64,000 bases of DNA from positions 23,154-87,153 of the forward strand of contig NZ_JXTE01000031.1 of assembly GCF_000972385.1 (NCBI RefSeq), given 5' to 3'. The notes below the pieces were generated by a model. The model was not told the origin of the DNA, made no database searches, and saw nothing but the letters and a program-made list of their open reading frames with translations. Made by a program: the position numbers and the translations under genes. This document shows positions 52,366-61,374 of this stretch, one piece after another. Position 1 is the first letter of the stretch. Each line of letters begins with the position of its first letter. The DNA is from Streptomyces sp. WM6386. GTDB taxonomy: Bacteria; Actinomycetota; Actinomycetes; Streptomycetales; Streptomycetaceae.

Positions 52366-52401
52366 AGCGCCCGCCGACGGAACGTTCCGTCGACGGGCGC
52401 T
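52366..52401. terminator. 36-base near-perfect palindrome between the response regulator and rnd
   Basis: Arms 52366-52383 and 52384-52401 are complementary at 17 of 18 positions, with centre GGAACGTTCC. It lies 109 bases beyond the response-regulator stop and 26 bases before rnd. Most likely the terminator of the upstream gene, but with no loop it could also be a dyad protein-binding site or a cruciform. Confidence 0.6.
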
Positions 52402-52509
52402 TGAGGGTCGTAAACCAGTCAGGTCGGTGAATCTTCGGGTTCACGACCGATCGGGGGCGTGCTCCCGGACCCAGGACTGATCCGGTTCACGTCCGTGAAT
52501 GGTGGAAGG

Positions 52510-53172
52510 TCAGTGGATGATGCCCGTCCGCAGGGCCACCGCGACCATTCCGGCGCGGTCACCGGTGCCCAGCTTGCGGGCGATGCGGGCGAGGTGGCTC
52601 TTGACGGTCAGCGCGGACAGGCCCATCGAGACGCCGATGGCCTTGTTGGACTGGCCCTCCGCGACCAGTCGCAGCACCTCGACCTCGCGCCCGGAGAGCT
52701 CGCGGTAGCCGCCCGGGTGGCTCGGGGCACCCGGGGGGCGGCGGTGCATTCCGGCGGCACGGGAGCCGATGGGCGCGGCGCCCGGTCGGGAGGGGAGCCC
52801 GACGTTGGTACGGGTGCCGGTGACGACGTAGCCCTTGACGCCGCCCGCGAGGGCGTTGCGCACGGCGCCGATGTCGTCGGCCGCGGAGAGGGCGAGGCCG
52901 TTGGGCCAGCCCGCGGCGCGGGTCTCCGACAGGAGGGTCAGGCCGGAGCCGTCGGGCAGGTGGACGTCGGCGACGCAGATGTCACGGGGGTTGCCGATAC
53001 GGGGACGGGCCTCGGCGACGGACGAGGCCTCGATGACATCGCGTACACCGAGCGCCCAGAGGTGGCGGGTGACGGTGGAGCGGACGCGCGGGTCGGCCAC
53101 GACCACCATCGCGGTCGGCTTGTTCGGGCGGTAGGCGACCAGGCTTGCGGGCTGCTCGAGGAGAACGGACAC
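52510..53172 (-). CDS. LuxR-type response regulator with atypical receiver
   Basis: Encodes 220 residues; GTG 53172 is chosen for its AGGAGG just upstream, with ATG 53223 the alternative. A receiver-like domain covers residues 18-130: TAMVVVADPRVRSTV where two acidic residues are usual but only one Asp is present, ICVADVHLPDGSG with the phospho-acceptor-like Asp, Ser in LALSAADD and Lys in GGVKGYV. A LuxR helix-turn-helix follows, ELSGREVEVLRLVAEGQSNK then SALTVKSHLARIARKLG. No sensor kinase is adjacent. It probably works without a dedicated kinase. Confidence 0.9.
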   Translation of the reverse strand: MSVLLEQPASLVAYRPNKPTAMVVVADPRVRSTVTRHLWALGVRDVIEASSVAEARPRIGNPRDICVADVHLPDGSGLTLLSETRAAGWPNGLALSAADDIGAVRNALAGGVKGYVVTGTRTNVGLPSRPGAAPIGSRAAGMHRRPPGAPSHPGGYRELSGREVEVLRLVAEGQSNKAIGVSMGLSALTVKSHLARIARKLGTGDRAGMVAVALRTGIIH

Positions 53173-53416
53173 CAGGCCTCCTGGGATGGGGGACGGCTGT
53201 GAGGTCACAGACGTCTTCGGCATCAAACCCGTAGGCCTTTAGAGAAAGATCACGATCTAGTGAGTAACAATCCGTGCAATTCGGACAGGCGGTCGATCGT
53301 TCGGTGAGCGAATCGGTTCGTTCGAGGGCTCGTTCGCGACTGAAAGTGGCCGTATCGACAAAGTGATGTCAAAAAGGGCGTCAAAAGGCGACGCGAAGAC
53401 CACACCTATGGGGGTG
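53173..53416. promoter_or_regulatory. intergenic region upstream of the response regulator
   Basis: 244 bases with no gene. It holds the dyad GATCACGATC near 53248 and a stretch at about 53295-53340 in which GTTCG/TTCG recurs several times in direct and inverted order (GTTCGGTGAGCGAATCGG and after). These may be regulator sites for the upstream end of the 52510-53172 gene. No clean promoter could be assigned. Confidence 0.35.
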
Positions 53417-54085
53417 TCAGCGGGACTGCGGTCCCCGCCGCTGCGGCAGCGTCACCACCGACGCGTCGCCAGGACCGGCCGGCGGCAGGCCCGCGACCTG
53501 GGCCAGCAGATCGCACCAGGCCACCAGATGACCCGCCGTGTCCGGTACGCCGCCCAGGCCCTCACGAGGCGTCCAGGACGCCCGGATCTCGATCTGGGAG
53601 GCGGCAGGACGCTCGGCGAGGCCACCGAAGTAGTGGGAGCTCGCACGCGTGACCGTGCCGCTCGGCTCACCGCACGCCAGACCACGCGCCTGGAGCGCAC
53701 CCGTCAGCCATGACCAGCACACGTCGGGCAGCAGAGGGTCCGCCGCCATCTCCGGCTCCAGCTCCGCGCGCACCAGCGTCACCAGCCGGAACGTGCCCCG
53801 CCAGGCGTCATGGCCGTCCGGGTCGTGCAGCAGCACCAGCCGGCCGTCGGCCAGGTCCTGGTCGCCGTCGACGACCGCGGCCTCCAGCGCGTACGCGAAG
53901 GGCGCGAGCCGCTGCGGCGCGCGCGTCGCCTCCACCTCGATCTGCGGTCGCAGCCGGGCCGCCCTCAGTGCATCGACGGCGGCCCGGAAGAGTGGCGGAG
54001 CGTCACTGCTCGCATTCCGGTCCCCCTCCTTCGCGTCGTCCATCCCGCCAGCGCCGTCCGACAGTCGTCCCTGAGCCGCAGCCAT
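53417..54085 (-). CDS. DUF3000 family protein
   Basis: Encodes 222 residues from ATG 54085. Actinobacteria-only family seen next to hemE in Streptomyces. Recognisable segments: [56 protein letters not shown] and [18 protein letters not shown]. Soluble; no catalytic motif seen. Function unknown. Divergent from hemE, whose start lies 123 bases away. Confidence 0.85.
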   Translation of the reverse strand: MAAAQGRLSDGAGGMDDAKEGDRNASSDAPPLFRAAVDALRAARLRPQIEVEATRAPQRLAPFAYALEAAVVDGDQDLADGRLVLLHDPDGHDAWRGTFRLVTLVRAELEPEMAADPLLPDVCWSWLTGALQARGLACGEPSGTVTRASSHYFGGLAERPAASQIEIRASWTPREGLGGVPDTAGHLVAWCDLLAQVAGLPPAGPGDASVVTLPQRRGPQSR

Positions 54086-54208
54086 GCGGGAAGATTAGGG
54101 GAACCATGGCTCGGCGCGGGCCAGACACCCCGTGGCCCGGCGAGGGGGCCGTCGCAGATGCCGACCGGCGTGGAGAACCGCTCCTGGCACCGTGCGAGAC
54201 TTTCCCCC

Positions 54209-55267
54209 GTGAGTGCCAACGAGAGCCAGCCGCCGACCGCCACGTACGATTCCGCCTTCCTCAAGGCCTGCAGGCGCGAGCCCGTGCCGCACACCCCGGT
54301 GTGGTTCATGCGGCAGGCCGGGCGCTCACTGCCGGAGTACCGCAAGGTCCGCGAGGGCGTCGGGATGCTCGAGTCCTGCATGCGGCCCGACCTGGTCACC
54401 GAGATCACCCTCCAGCCGGTGCGCCGGCACGACGTGGACGCGGCGATCTACTTCAGCGACATCGTCGTCCCGCTCAAGGCCATCGGCATCGACCTCGACA
54501 TCAGGCCCGGCGTCGGCCCGGTCGTCGAGAAGCCGATCCGCACCCGCGCCGACCTGGCCCAGCTCCGTGACCTCACCCCCGAGGACGTCTCCTACGTCAC
54601 CGAAGCGATCGGCCTGCTGACCCGCGAGCTCGGCGCCACCCCGCTGATCGGTTTCGCGGGCGCACCTTTCACCCTTGCGAGTTACCTCGTCGAGGGCGGT
54701 CCGTCGCGGACGTACGAGAACGCCAAGGCGATGATGTACGGCGACCCCGAGCTCTGGGCCGACCTGCTCGACCGTCTCGCGGAGATCACGGCCGCCTTCC
54801 TGAAGGTGCAGATCGAGGCGGGCGCCTCGGCGGTCCAGCTGTTCGACTCATGGGCCGGCGCCCTCGCCCCGGTGGACTACCGCCGCTCGGTGATGCCCGC
54901 CTCCGCCAAGGTCTTCGACGCGGTCGCCGGGTACGGCGTCCCGCGCATCCACTTCGGTGTCGGCACCGGTGAGCTCCTCGGGCTGATGAGCGAGGCCGGC
55001 GCGGACGTCGTCGGCGTCGACTGGCGCGTCCCGCTCGACGAGGCGGTCCGCCGGATCGGCCCCGGCAAGGCGCTGCAGGGCAACCTCGACCCGACCGTCC
55101 TGTTCGCCGGCACGGAGGCCGTCGAGGCCAAGACCCGTGAGGTGCTGGAGACGGCGAAGGACCTCGAGGGCCATGTCTTCAACCTCGGCCACGGCGTCAT
55201 GCCGTCCACCGACCCGGACGCGCTGACCCGGCTCGTGGAGTACGTCCACACGCAGACCGCCCACTGA
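54209..55267 (+). CDS. hemE: uroporphyrinogen decarboxylase
   Basis: Encodes 352 residues from GTG 54209. Removes four carboxyl groups from uroporphyrinogen III to give coproporphyrinogen [19 protein letters not shown] carries the invariant Arg pair, [16 protein letters not shown] the catalytic Asp, and [16 protein letters not shown] and [13 protein letters not shown] are family signatures. Full length. No ribosome site before the GTG, so possibly leaderless. Feeds the heme genes at 59186-61374. Confidence 0.97.
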   Translation: MSANESQPPTATYDSAFLKACRREPVPHTPVWFMRQAGRSLPEYRKVREGVGMLESCMRPDLVTEITLQPVRRHDVDAAIYFSDIVVPLKAIGIDLDIRPGVGPVVEKPIRTRADLAQLRDLTPEDVSYVTEAIGLLTRELGATPLIGFAGAPFTLASYLVEGGPSRTYENAKAMMYGDPELWADLLDRLAEITAAFLKVQIEAGASAVQLFDSWAGALAPVDYRRSVMPASAKVFDAVAGYGVPRIHFGVGTGELLGLMSEAGADVVGVDWRVPLDEAVRRIGPGKALQGNLDPTVLFAGTEAVEAKTREVLETAKDLEGHVFNLGHGVMPSTDPDALTRLVEYVHTQTAH

Positions 55268-55268
55268 T

Positions 55269-56087
55269 CTACCAGGTGTGCCGGGGCCGTGCCTTCCTGC
55301 CGAACAGCAGACCGCGCGGTTCCGGCGGCGGGGGTGTGCCCGCCTTGAGCGGCCAGGCGAGCAGCATGCCCGCGAGGAAACCCACGATGTGCGCCGCGTA
55401 CGCCACGGTCCCGGCGTCGGAGACGCCCTCGCCGGACGAGTACACCGCCTGCAGCACGAACCAGAAGCCCAGCACCAGCCAGGCCGGCAGCCTGAGCGGC
55501 AGGAAGACCAGGAACGGCACCAGCACCCACACCCTGGCCTTCGGATACAGCACCAGATAGGCGCCGAGCACCCCGGCGATGGCCCCGGACGCGCCGATCA
55601 GGGGGTCGCCCGAGTCGTCGTTGAGCAGCGCGAAGCCGTACGACGCCGCGTAGCCGCAGACGACGTAGAAGAGCGCGAACCGCACATGGCCCATGCGGTC
55701 CTCGACGTTGTTGCCGAAGATCAGCAGGAAGAGCATGTTGCCCAGCAGGTGCAGCCAGCCGCCGTGCAGGAACATCGCGGTGAACACGGACAGCACGGGT
55801 GACTTGTCGTACGTCGGCGGGCCGACCGCGCAGCCCGTGCCGCCCGGACCCACGTCACCGGAGGGGACCACCTGCGGCAGCTGATGGTGGATCAGCTCCT
55901 GCGGCACCGCCGCGTAGTGATCCAGGAACGCCTGCAGATGGCAGAGCTGGGACAGGCTGCTGTCGCCCGCCACGGAGCCGGCGAGGCCGGGCGTGTACAG
56001 GAAGACCAGCGCGTTCGCGGCGATCAGCGCGTACGTCACCACGGGGGTGCGACGCACCGGGTTCACGTCATGGACGGGGATGACCAC
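55269..56087 (-). CDS. rhomboid-family intramembrane serine protease
   Basis: Encodes 272 residues from GTG 56087; the open frame continues upstream but without protein-like composition. Six or seven helices. Catalytic Ser167 is in LIGASGAIAG, His233 in AYAAHIVGFLAG, and Asn117 in WLHLLGNMLFLLIFG stabilises the oxyanion. A long extracytoplasmic loop with cysteines (residues 35-100) is typical of actinobacterial rhomboids. It cleaves membrane proteins within the bilayer; substrates unknown. Stop is 1 base from the hemE stop. Confidence 0.92.
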   Translation of the reverse strand: MVIPVHDVNPVRRTPVVTYALIAANALVFLYTPGLAGSVAGDSSLSQLCHLQAFLDHYAAVPQELIHHQLPQVVPSGDVGPGGTGCAVGPPTYDKSPVLSVFTAMFLHGGWLHLLGNMLFLLIFGNNVEDRMGHVRFALFYVVCGYAASYGFALLNDDSGDPLIGASGAIAGVLGAYLVLYPKARVWVLVPFLVFLPLRLPAWLVLGFWFVLQAVYSSGEGVSDAGTVAYAAHIVGFLAGMLLAWPLKAGTPPPPEPRGLLFGRKARPRHTW

Positions 56088-56304
56088 AAGGAAGTACTGC
56101 CCCCGATGCGGTCCGCGAATCGGTGTTGTGTCTTCCCGGGGGATGACCCCCGGACCCCCAGCAGAAAAGCGGTCGACTGGAAAGCCCGGCGTGGACATCG
56201 CGAAGCACACCTGAGTGAACGCGGGCACGCACGCGTGCGTATGACTCCTCAACCGTCCGCGACACGGGGAAGGCGGGTCGCGGGGTAAACGTGAGGAACA
56301 GGCG

Positions 56305-56628
56305 ATGAACGACCGAGTTACCCCTCCGATCCACGCACTGCCGGACGGCGAGGCGGAAGTCGCCGTCGTGCTGCGGCTGCCCTGGGAAGACGTGGCCCGG
56401 CTGGGCCAGGACGCGGGGCGGCTCGCCTCGCAGATGCAGCGACCCGTGACCCTCGACGAGGCGGTGAGCCACCGGCTGCGGTCGACCCGGCCCGCGGCCC
56501 ACGCGAAACCGGCGGGGGAGCAGCCGCCGGCGGTGGCCGCCCCCAGCGCCTCCGTCTCGTCCCTGCCGCCCCGCCCGGCCGCCGACCAGGCCCGCCAGGC
56601 CATCGAGAGGATCAACGGCTCGGCATAG
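56305..56628 (+). CDS. small conserved hypothetical protein
   Basis: Encodes 107 residues, ATG 56305 behind GAGGAAC. Acidic N-terminal half (HALPDGEAEVAVVLRLPWED) and a Pro/Ala-rich, flexible C-terminus ending QARQAIERINGSA. No known domain. Codon use is typical, and the gene sits between rhomboid and the flavoprotein as I recall for Streptomyces. Function unknown. The 217 bases before it, back to the rhomboid start, contain no other gene. Confidence 0.7.
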   Translation: MNDRVTPPIHALPDGEAEVAVVLRLPWEDVARLGQDAGRLASQMQRPVTLDEAVSHRLRSTRPAAHAKPAGEQPPAVAAPSASVSSLPPRPAADQARQAIERINGSA

Positions 56629-56631
56629 CCG

Positions 56632-58017
56632 TCAGGAGGCCCGCACCTTCAGCGCGGCCTTGCGGGCGGCCACCAGTACCGGGTCCCACACCGGGCTGAA
56701 CGGCGGGGCGTAGCCCAGGTCCAGGGCCGTCATCCGCTCCACCGTCATTCCGGCCGTCAACGCGACCGCCGCGATGTCGACCCTCTTGCCCGCGCCCTCC
56801 CTCCCGACGATCTGCACCCCGAGGAGCCGCCCCGTGCGGCGCTCGGCGAGCATCTTCACCGTCATGGGGGAGGCGCCGGGGTAGTAGCCCGCGCGGGACG
56901 TGGACTCGACGGTGACCGTCTCGAACTGGAGCCCCGCCCTGCGCGCGTCCTTCTCCCGCAGACCCGTGCGGGCGATCTCCAGGTCGCAGACCTTGCTGAC
57001 CGCCGTGCCGACCACGCCCGGGAAGGTCGCGTAACCGCCGCCCACGTTCGCGCCGATGACCTGGCCGTGCTTGTTGGCGTGGGTGCCGAGCGCGATGTGC
57101 CGTTCCTGTCCGGAGACCAGATCCAGGACCTCCACGCAGTCGCCGCCCGCCCAGATGTTCTCGTGGCCGCGCACCCGCATGGCCAGGTCGGTCAGGAGCC
57201 CGTCGTGGTGCCCCACGGGCAGGCCCGCCGCCTTGGCCAGCGAGGTCTCCGGGCGTACGCCGATGCCCAGCACCACCACGTCCGCCGGGTACTCCGCGTC
57301 CTGCGTGGCCACCGCGCGCACCCGGCCGTCCTCGCCGGTCAGGACCTTGGTGGCCTCGGCGTCGTTGACCATGGTGATCCCCATGCCCTCCATCGCCTCG
57401 TGCACCAGGCGGCCCATGTCCGCGTCGAGCGTGGACATCGGCTCGCTGCCGCGGTTGACGACGGTCACCTCGTAGCCGCGGTTGATGAGGGCCTCGGCCA
57501 TCTCGACGCCGATGTAGCCGGCGCCGACCACCACCGCCTTGCGGCCACGCGTGCGTGTCAGTGTGTCGAGCAGGGCCTGGCCGTCGTCCAGGGTCTGCAC
57601 GCCGTGGACGCCCGGGGCGTCGGCCCCCGGCATCTCCGGGCGGATGGGCCGGGCTCCGGTCGCGATCACGAGTTTGTCGTACGACGTCCAGGACTCGGCC
57701 CCCGAATCGACGTCACGCGCGCGTACCCGCTGTCCGGCCACGTCGATCTCCGTGACCTCCGTGCGCAGGCGCAGATCGATGTCACGGGCCCGGTGCTCCT
57801 CGGGCGTACGGGCGATCAGCTGATCGCGCTCCTCGACGTCGCCGCCCACCCAGTACGGGATGCCACAGGCCGAGTACGAGGTGAAGTGGCCCCGCTCGAA
57901 CGCCACGATCTCCAGTTCCCCGGGCCCCTTCAGCCGGCGTGCCTGCGACGCCGCGGACATTCCCGCGGCGTCGCCGCCGATCACGACAAGCCGCTCGTTC
58001 GCAGCGCTGATGTTCAT
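56632..58017 (-). CDS. FAD/NAD(P)-dependent disulfide oxidoreductase, CoA-disulfide-reductase/NADH-oxidase type
   Basis: Encodes 461 residues. FAD motif LVVIGGDAAGMSAASQARR at the N-terminus. The single redox cysteine of the CoADR/NOX group is in FTSYSACGIPYWVGG. NAD motif AVVVGAGYIGVEMAEALINR, second FAD motif IWAGGDCVEV, and a C-terminal dimerisation domain (TVKMLAERRTGRLLGVQIVG) follow. Likely reduces CoA-disulfide, persulfides or oxygen in the cytosol. Substrate not decided by sequence. Confidence 0.93.
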   Translation of the reverse strand: MNISAANERLVVIGGDAAGMSAASQARRLKGPGELEIVAFERGHFTSYSACGIPYWVGGDVEERDQLIARTPEEHRARDIDLRLRTEVTEIDVAGQRVRARDVDSGAESWTSYDKLVIATGARPIRPEMPGADAPGVHGVQTLDDGQALLDTLTRTRGRKAVVVGAGYIGVEMAEALINRGYEVTVVNRGSEPMSTLDADMGRLVHEAMEGMGITMVNDAEATKVLTGEDGRVRAVATQDAEYPADVVVLGIGVRPETSLAKAAGLPVGHHDGLLTDLAMRVRGHENIWAGGDCVEVLDLVSGQERHIALGTHANKHGQVIGANVGGGYATFPGVVGTAVSKVCDLEIARTGLREKDARRAGLQFETVTVESTSRAGYYPGASPMTVKMLAERRTGRLLGVQIVGREGAGKRVDIAAVALTAGMTVERMTALDLGYAPPFSPVWDPVLVAARKAALKVRAS

Positions 58018-58044
58018 GCGAACACGCTACGGGCGCAGGGCATT

Positions 58045-59028
58045 TCAGTCCTGCTCACCCTGCTGCTCGGTGCGTCCCGGCTGGGGCGCCGGGCGGGCCG
58101 TCGGCAGCGGGCCCAGCGCGGTCGACGCGCCCGCCGGGGCCGGGCGGCGGGGCAGCCGGGGGCGCACCCAGCGCAGCCAGATCAGCAGGATCAGCGCCAG
58201 TACCGCGGCGAAGGGCAGTACCGCGGCCAGGGCGACCACGATCCAGCGCAGCATCGACACGAACGCGCCCCAGCCGCCCGCCAGGGCGTCGAGGACCCCC
58301 GGGTCGTCGTCCTCGGTGGCCTTCTCGACGGGCTTCTCGGACAGGGACAGGCTGATCGTGGCCAGGCTCGTGCGGTCCTTCAGGGACGCCTGCCGGGCGA
58401 GCAGTGCCTCCAGGTCGGCCTGACGGATGCTCAGCTCGCCCTCCAGGGTCACCACATCGCTCAACTTGGTGGCCTGGTCCATCAGCTCCCGGATCCGGGC
58501 CACGCTCGCGCGCTGCGTCTTGATGCGGCTCTCCACGTCGACGACCTGATCGGTGACGTCCTGAGCCTTCGCCGTACGCTCCAGCAGCTTGCCCGAGCCC
58601 TCCAGTTCGGCCAGGACCTCCTCGTACCGGTCGGCGGGCACCCGCAGGGTCACCTGCGTCTCCTCGGTGCCCTCGTGGTCGCGGACGGTGGACTCCTTGC
58701 CGACGTAGCCGCCCGCGTTCACGGTGGCCGTACGGGCCGCTTCCAGCGCCTTGGGTACGTTCTTCACCTGCACGGTCAGTTCGGCGGTGCGGATGATGTG
58801 GCTCGTCGGGAGCCTGGGCGCGGTGGTGGCCTGCTTGCCACCGCCGGCCGAGTCGTCCGCGGCGGCGCCCGGGGCGGCCTCCTTGGCCTGCGACTGGGCG
58901 GCGTCGGAGTCACCCAGGCCGCTGCCGGAATCGTCCCCCGAGCCGGTGCAGCCGGTCAGGGCGAGGGCCGCGGCCAGCAGGAGCCCGGCCAAGGCCTGGA
59001 CCGGTCGTACGGAACGTGGTGCGCGCAT
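58045..59028 (-). CDS. DUF4349 domain lipoprotein
   Basis: Encodes 327 residues. Lipoprotein signal with LALTGC lipobox, then a low-complexity linker. The DUF4349 domain covers about 85-280: HIIRTAELTVQVKNVPKALE, VTLRVPADRYEEVLAELEGS, and a long coiled-coil stretch (VVDVESRIKTQRASVARIRE). One C-terminal membrane helix (WIVVALAAVLPFAAVLALIL) and a basic tail follow. So it is anchored at both ends at the outer face of the membrane. Role unknown; perhaps envelope stress. Divergent from the heme gene. Confidence 0.9.
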   Translation of the reverse strand: MRAPRSVRPVQALAGLLLAAALALTGCTGSGDDSGSGLGDSDAAQSQAKEAAPGAAADDSAGGGKQATTAPRLPTSHIIRTAELTVQVKNVPKALEAARTATVNAGGYVGKESTVRDHEGTEETQVTLRVPADRYEEVLAELEGSGKLLERTAKAQDVTDQVVDVESRIKTQRASVARIRELMDQATKLSDVVTLEGELSIRQADLEALLARQASLKDRTSLATISLSLSEKPVEKATEDDDPGVLDALAGGWGAFVSMLRWIVVALAAVLPFAAVLALILLIWLRWVRPRLPRRPAPAGASTALGPLPTARPAPQPGRTEQQGEQD

Positions 59029-59185
59029 GGGCCTACCCCCGAGGGTCGTGACGAACTGACGCTCCTTCGACGCCGGGACGCACCGGAACGTTGGAGCACA
59101 ACGGTCCCGATGCGGTCACGGTCAGGACTCGGACGGGCCGTATGGCTCTGGCCGGACCGGCGGTGGCGTCTGAGAGGGTGGAGCC

Positions 59186-60637
59186 ATGAGCGGATCAGGT
59201 ACGCCGGAGCACGTCGTCGTCATCGGAGCCGGGATCGCGGGCCTCGCCGCCGCGCACCGGCTGCTGCAGCGCGGGGCACGGGTGACCGTCCTGGAGGCGT
59301 CCGGCCGCGTCGGCGGCAAGCTGTTGCCCGGTGAGATCGCCGGGGCGCGCGTGGACCTCGGGGCCGAGTCGATGCTGGCGCGCAGACCGGAAGCGATCGC
59401 GCTCGCCCGCGAGGTGGGTCTCGACAGCCGCCTGCGGCCGCCGGCCACCGCGACCGCCTCGATCTGGACCCGCGGCGCCCTGCGCCCCATGCCCAAGGGC
59501 CATGTGATGGGCGTCCCCGGCACCGCGGCCGCCCTCTCCGGCGTCCTGTCCGACAAGGGCCTCGCCCGCATCGATCGCGACGCCGTCCTGCCGCGCACGG
59601 AGGTCGGCGACGACGTGGCGGTGGGCGCGTATGTGGCGGAGCGCCTCGGCCGCGAGGTCGTCGACCGGCTCATCGAGCCCATGCTCGGCGGCGTGTACGC
59701 GGGCGACGCCTACCGCATCTCGATGCGCTCGGCGATCCCGCAGCTCTTCCAGGCCGCCAAGACCCACACCTCGCTGACGGAAGCGGTCCGCGAGATCCAG
59801 GCGAAGGCCGCCGCCAACCAGCAGACCGGGCCCGTCTTCATGGGCATCGAGGGTGGCGTGGGCAGCCTGCCGCTCGCCGTCGCCGACTCCGTACGCGCGC
59901 GTGGGGGCGAGATCCTCACCGACACGCCCGTGACCGGACTGCGCCGCGAAGAAGCCGAAGGCTGGCGGGTCGTCGCCGGTGACCGGGTCCTGCACGCCGA
60001 CTCCGTGGTCGTCGCCGTCCCCGCTCCCGCCGCCGCGGACCTCCTGCGCGCCGAAGCCCCCGAGGCCGCCGCCGAACTGGCCACCGTGGAGTACGCCTCC
60101 ATGGCCCTGATCACCCTCGCCTACCGCCGCGCCGACACCGCCCTCCCCGCGGGCAGCGGCTTCCTCGTACCGCCGGTGGACGGCCGCACCATCAAGGCGT
60201 CCACGTTCGCCTCCCAGAAGTGGGGCTGGATCGCCGACGAGAACCCCGACGTCGTCGTCCTGCGCACCTCCGTCGGCCGCTACGGCGAGACGGCGATCCT
60301 GGAGCGCGAGGACGCCGAGCTCGTGGACGTCTCCCGGCACGACCTCAAGGCCGCCACCGACCTCGACGCCACGCCTCTCGAAACCCGCGTCACCCGCTGG
60401 ACCGACGGCCTGCCCCAGTACCCCGTCGGCCACCACACGCGCGTGGCCCGCATCCGAGAACACGTGGCCGAGCTCCCGGGCCTCGCCGTGTGCGGCGCGC
60501 AGTACGACGGCGTGGGCATCCCGGCGTGCATCGCGAGCGCGTACGCGGCGGTCGACCAGATCCATGGGGACGACCGCGGTGTGCAGGAGCTCACCGCCAA
60601 CCCGGTGCAGAGTCTGCACGGCGGAGCAGGAGAATAA
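59186..60637 (+). CDS. hemG: FAD-dependent coproporphyrinogen III / protoporphyrinogen oxidase
   Basis: Encodes 483 residues; ATG 59186 after GGTGGAG. FAD dinucleotide motif [20 protein letters not shown] and the following [10 protein letters not shown] are diagnostic of the HemY/monoamine-oxidase group. [20 protein letters not shown] and a terminal [20 protein letters not shown] fit porphyrinogen oxidases. In actinobacteria this enzyme (HemY, also called CgoX) oxidises coproporphyrinogen III to coproporphyrin III. It is followed by hemQ 5 bases downstream. Confidence 0.93.
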   Translation: MSGSGTPEHVVVIGAGIAGLAAAHRLLQRGARVTVLEASGRVGGKLLPGEIAGARVDLGAESMLARRPEAIALAREVGLDSRLRPPATATASIWTRGALRPMPKGHVMGVPGTAAALSGVLSDKGLARIDRDAVLPRTEVGDDVAVGAYVAERLGREVVDRLIEPMLGGVYAGDAYRISMRSAIPQLFQAAKTHTSLTEAVREIQAKAAANQQTGPVFMGIEGGVGSLPLAVADSVRARGGEILTDTPVTGLRREEAEGWRVVAGDRVLHADSVVVAVPAPAAADLLRAEAPEAAAELATVEYASMALITLAYRRADTALPAGSGFLVPPVDGRTIKASTFASQKWGWIADENPDVVVLRTSVGRYGETAILEREDAELVDVSRHDLKAATDLDATPLETRVTRWTDGLPQYPVGHHTRVARIREHVAELPGLAVCGAQYDGVGIPACIASAYAAVDQIHGDDRGVQELTANPVQSLHGGAGE

Positions 60638-60642
60638 GGACC

Positions 60643-61374
60643 ATGAGCAACGAAGCCCCCACCCCCGAGGCCGGCCGGATCCCGAACAAGGGCAAGCTGG
60701 CCAAGGACCTCAACGAGGTCATCCGCTACACGCTCTGGTCCGTCTTCAAGCTGAAGGACGTGCTCCCCGAGGACCGCGCGGGCTACGCCGACGAGGTCCA
60801 GGAGCTGTTCGACCAGCTCGCCGCCAAGGACGTCACCGTCCGCGGCACCTACGACGTGTCCGGGCTGCGCGCCGACGCCGACCTCATGATCTGGTGGCAC
60901 GCGGAGACCAGCGACCAACTGCAGGAGGCGTACAACCTCTTCCGCCGAACCAAGCTGGGCCGCGCCCTGGAGCCGGTCTGGTCGAACATGGCGCTGCACC
61001 GCCCCGCCGAGTTCAACCGCTCGCACATCCCGGCGTTCCTCGCCGACGAGACGCCGCGCAACTACGTCAGCGTCTACCCCTTCGTGCGGTCCTACGACTG
61101 GTACCTGCTGCCCGACGAGGACCGCCGCCGCATGCTCGCCGACCACGGCAAGATGGCCCGCGGCTACCCGGACGTCCGCGCCAACACGGTCGCCTCGTTC
61201 TCGCTCGGCGACTACGAGTGGATGCTGGCCTTCGAGGCCGACGAGCTGTACCGCATCGTCGACCTCATGCGCCATCTGCGTGCCTCCGAGGCCCGTATGC
61301 ATGTCCGCGAGGAGGTCCCGTTCTACACGGGCCGCCGCAAGGACATCGCGGAGCTGGTCGCGGGCCTCGCCTGA
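60643..61374 (+). CDS. hemQ: coproheme decarboxylase HemQ (chlorite-dismutase-like)
   Basis: Encodes 243 residues; ATG 60643 with AGGAGAATAAGGA upstream. Heme-binding ferredoxin-like double domain. Catalytic Tyr145 in [15 protein letters not shown] and proximal His168 in [15 protein letters not shown]. It decarboxylates coproheme to heme b, the last step of the coproporphyrin-dependent pathway used by Gram-positive bacteria. The pairing with hemG, and hemE nearby, supports it. Ends directly against the convergent peptidase gene. Confidence 0.96.
   Translation: MSNEAPTPEAGRIPNKGKLAKDLNEVIRYTLWSVFKLKDVLPEDRAGYADEVQELFDQLAAKDVTVRGTYDVSGLRADADLMIWWHAETSDQLQEAYNLFRRTKLGRALEPVWSNMALHRPAEFNRSHIPAFLADETPRNYVSVYPFVRSYDWYLLPDEDRRRMLADHGKMARGYPDVRANTVASFSLGDYEWMLAFEADELYRIVDLMRHLRASEARMHVREEVPFYTGRRKDIAELVAGLA

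Noticed and set aside
53248..53257. GATCACGATC dyad upstream of the response regulator as a defined operator
   Set aside because: Too short and imperfect to separate from background; noted only as part of the intergenic region.
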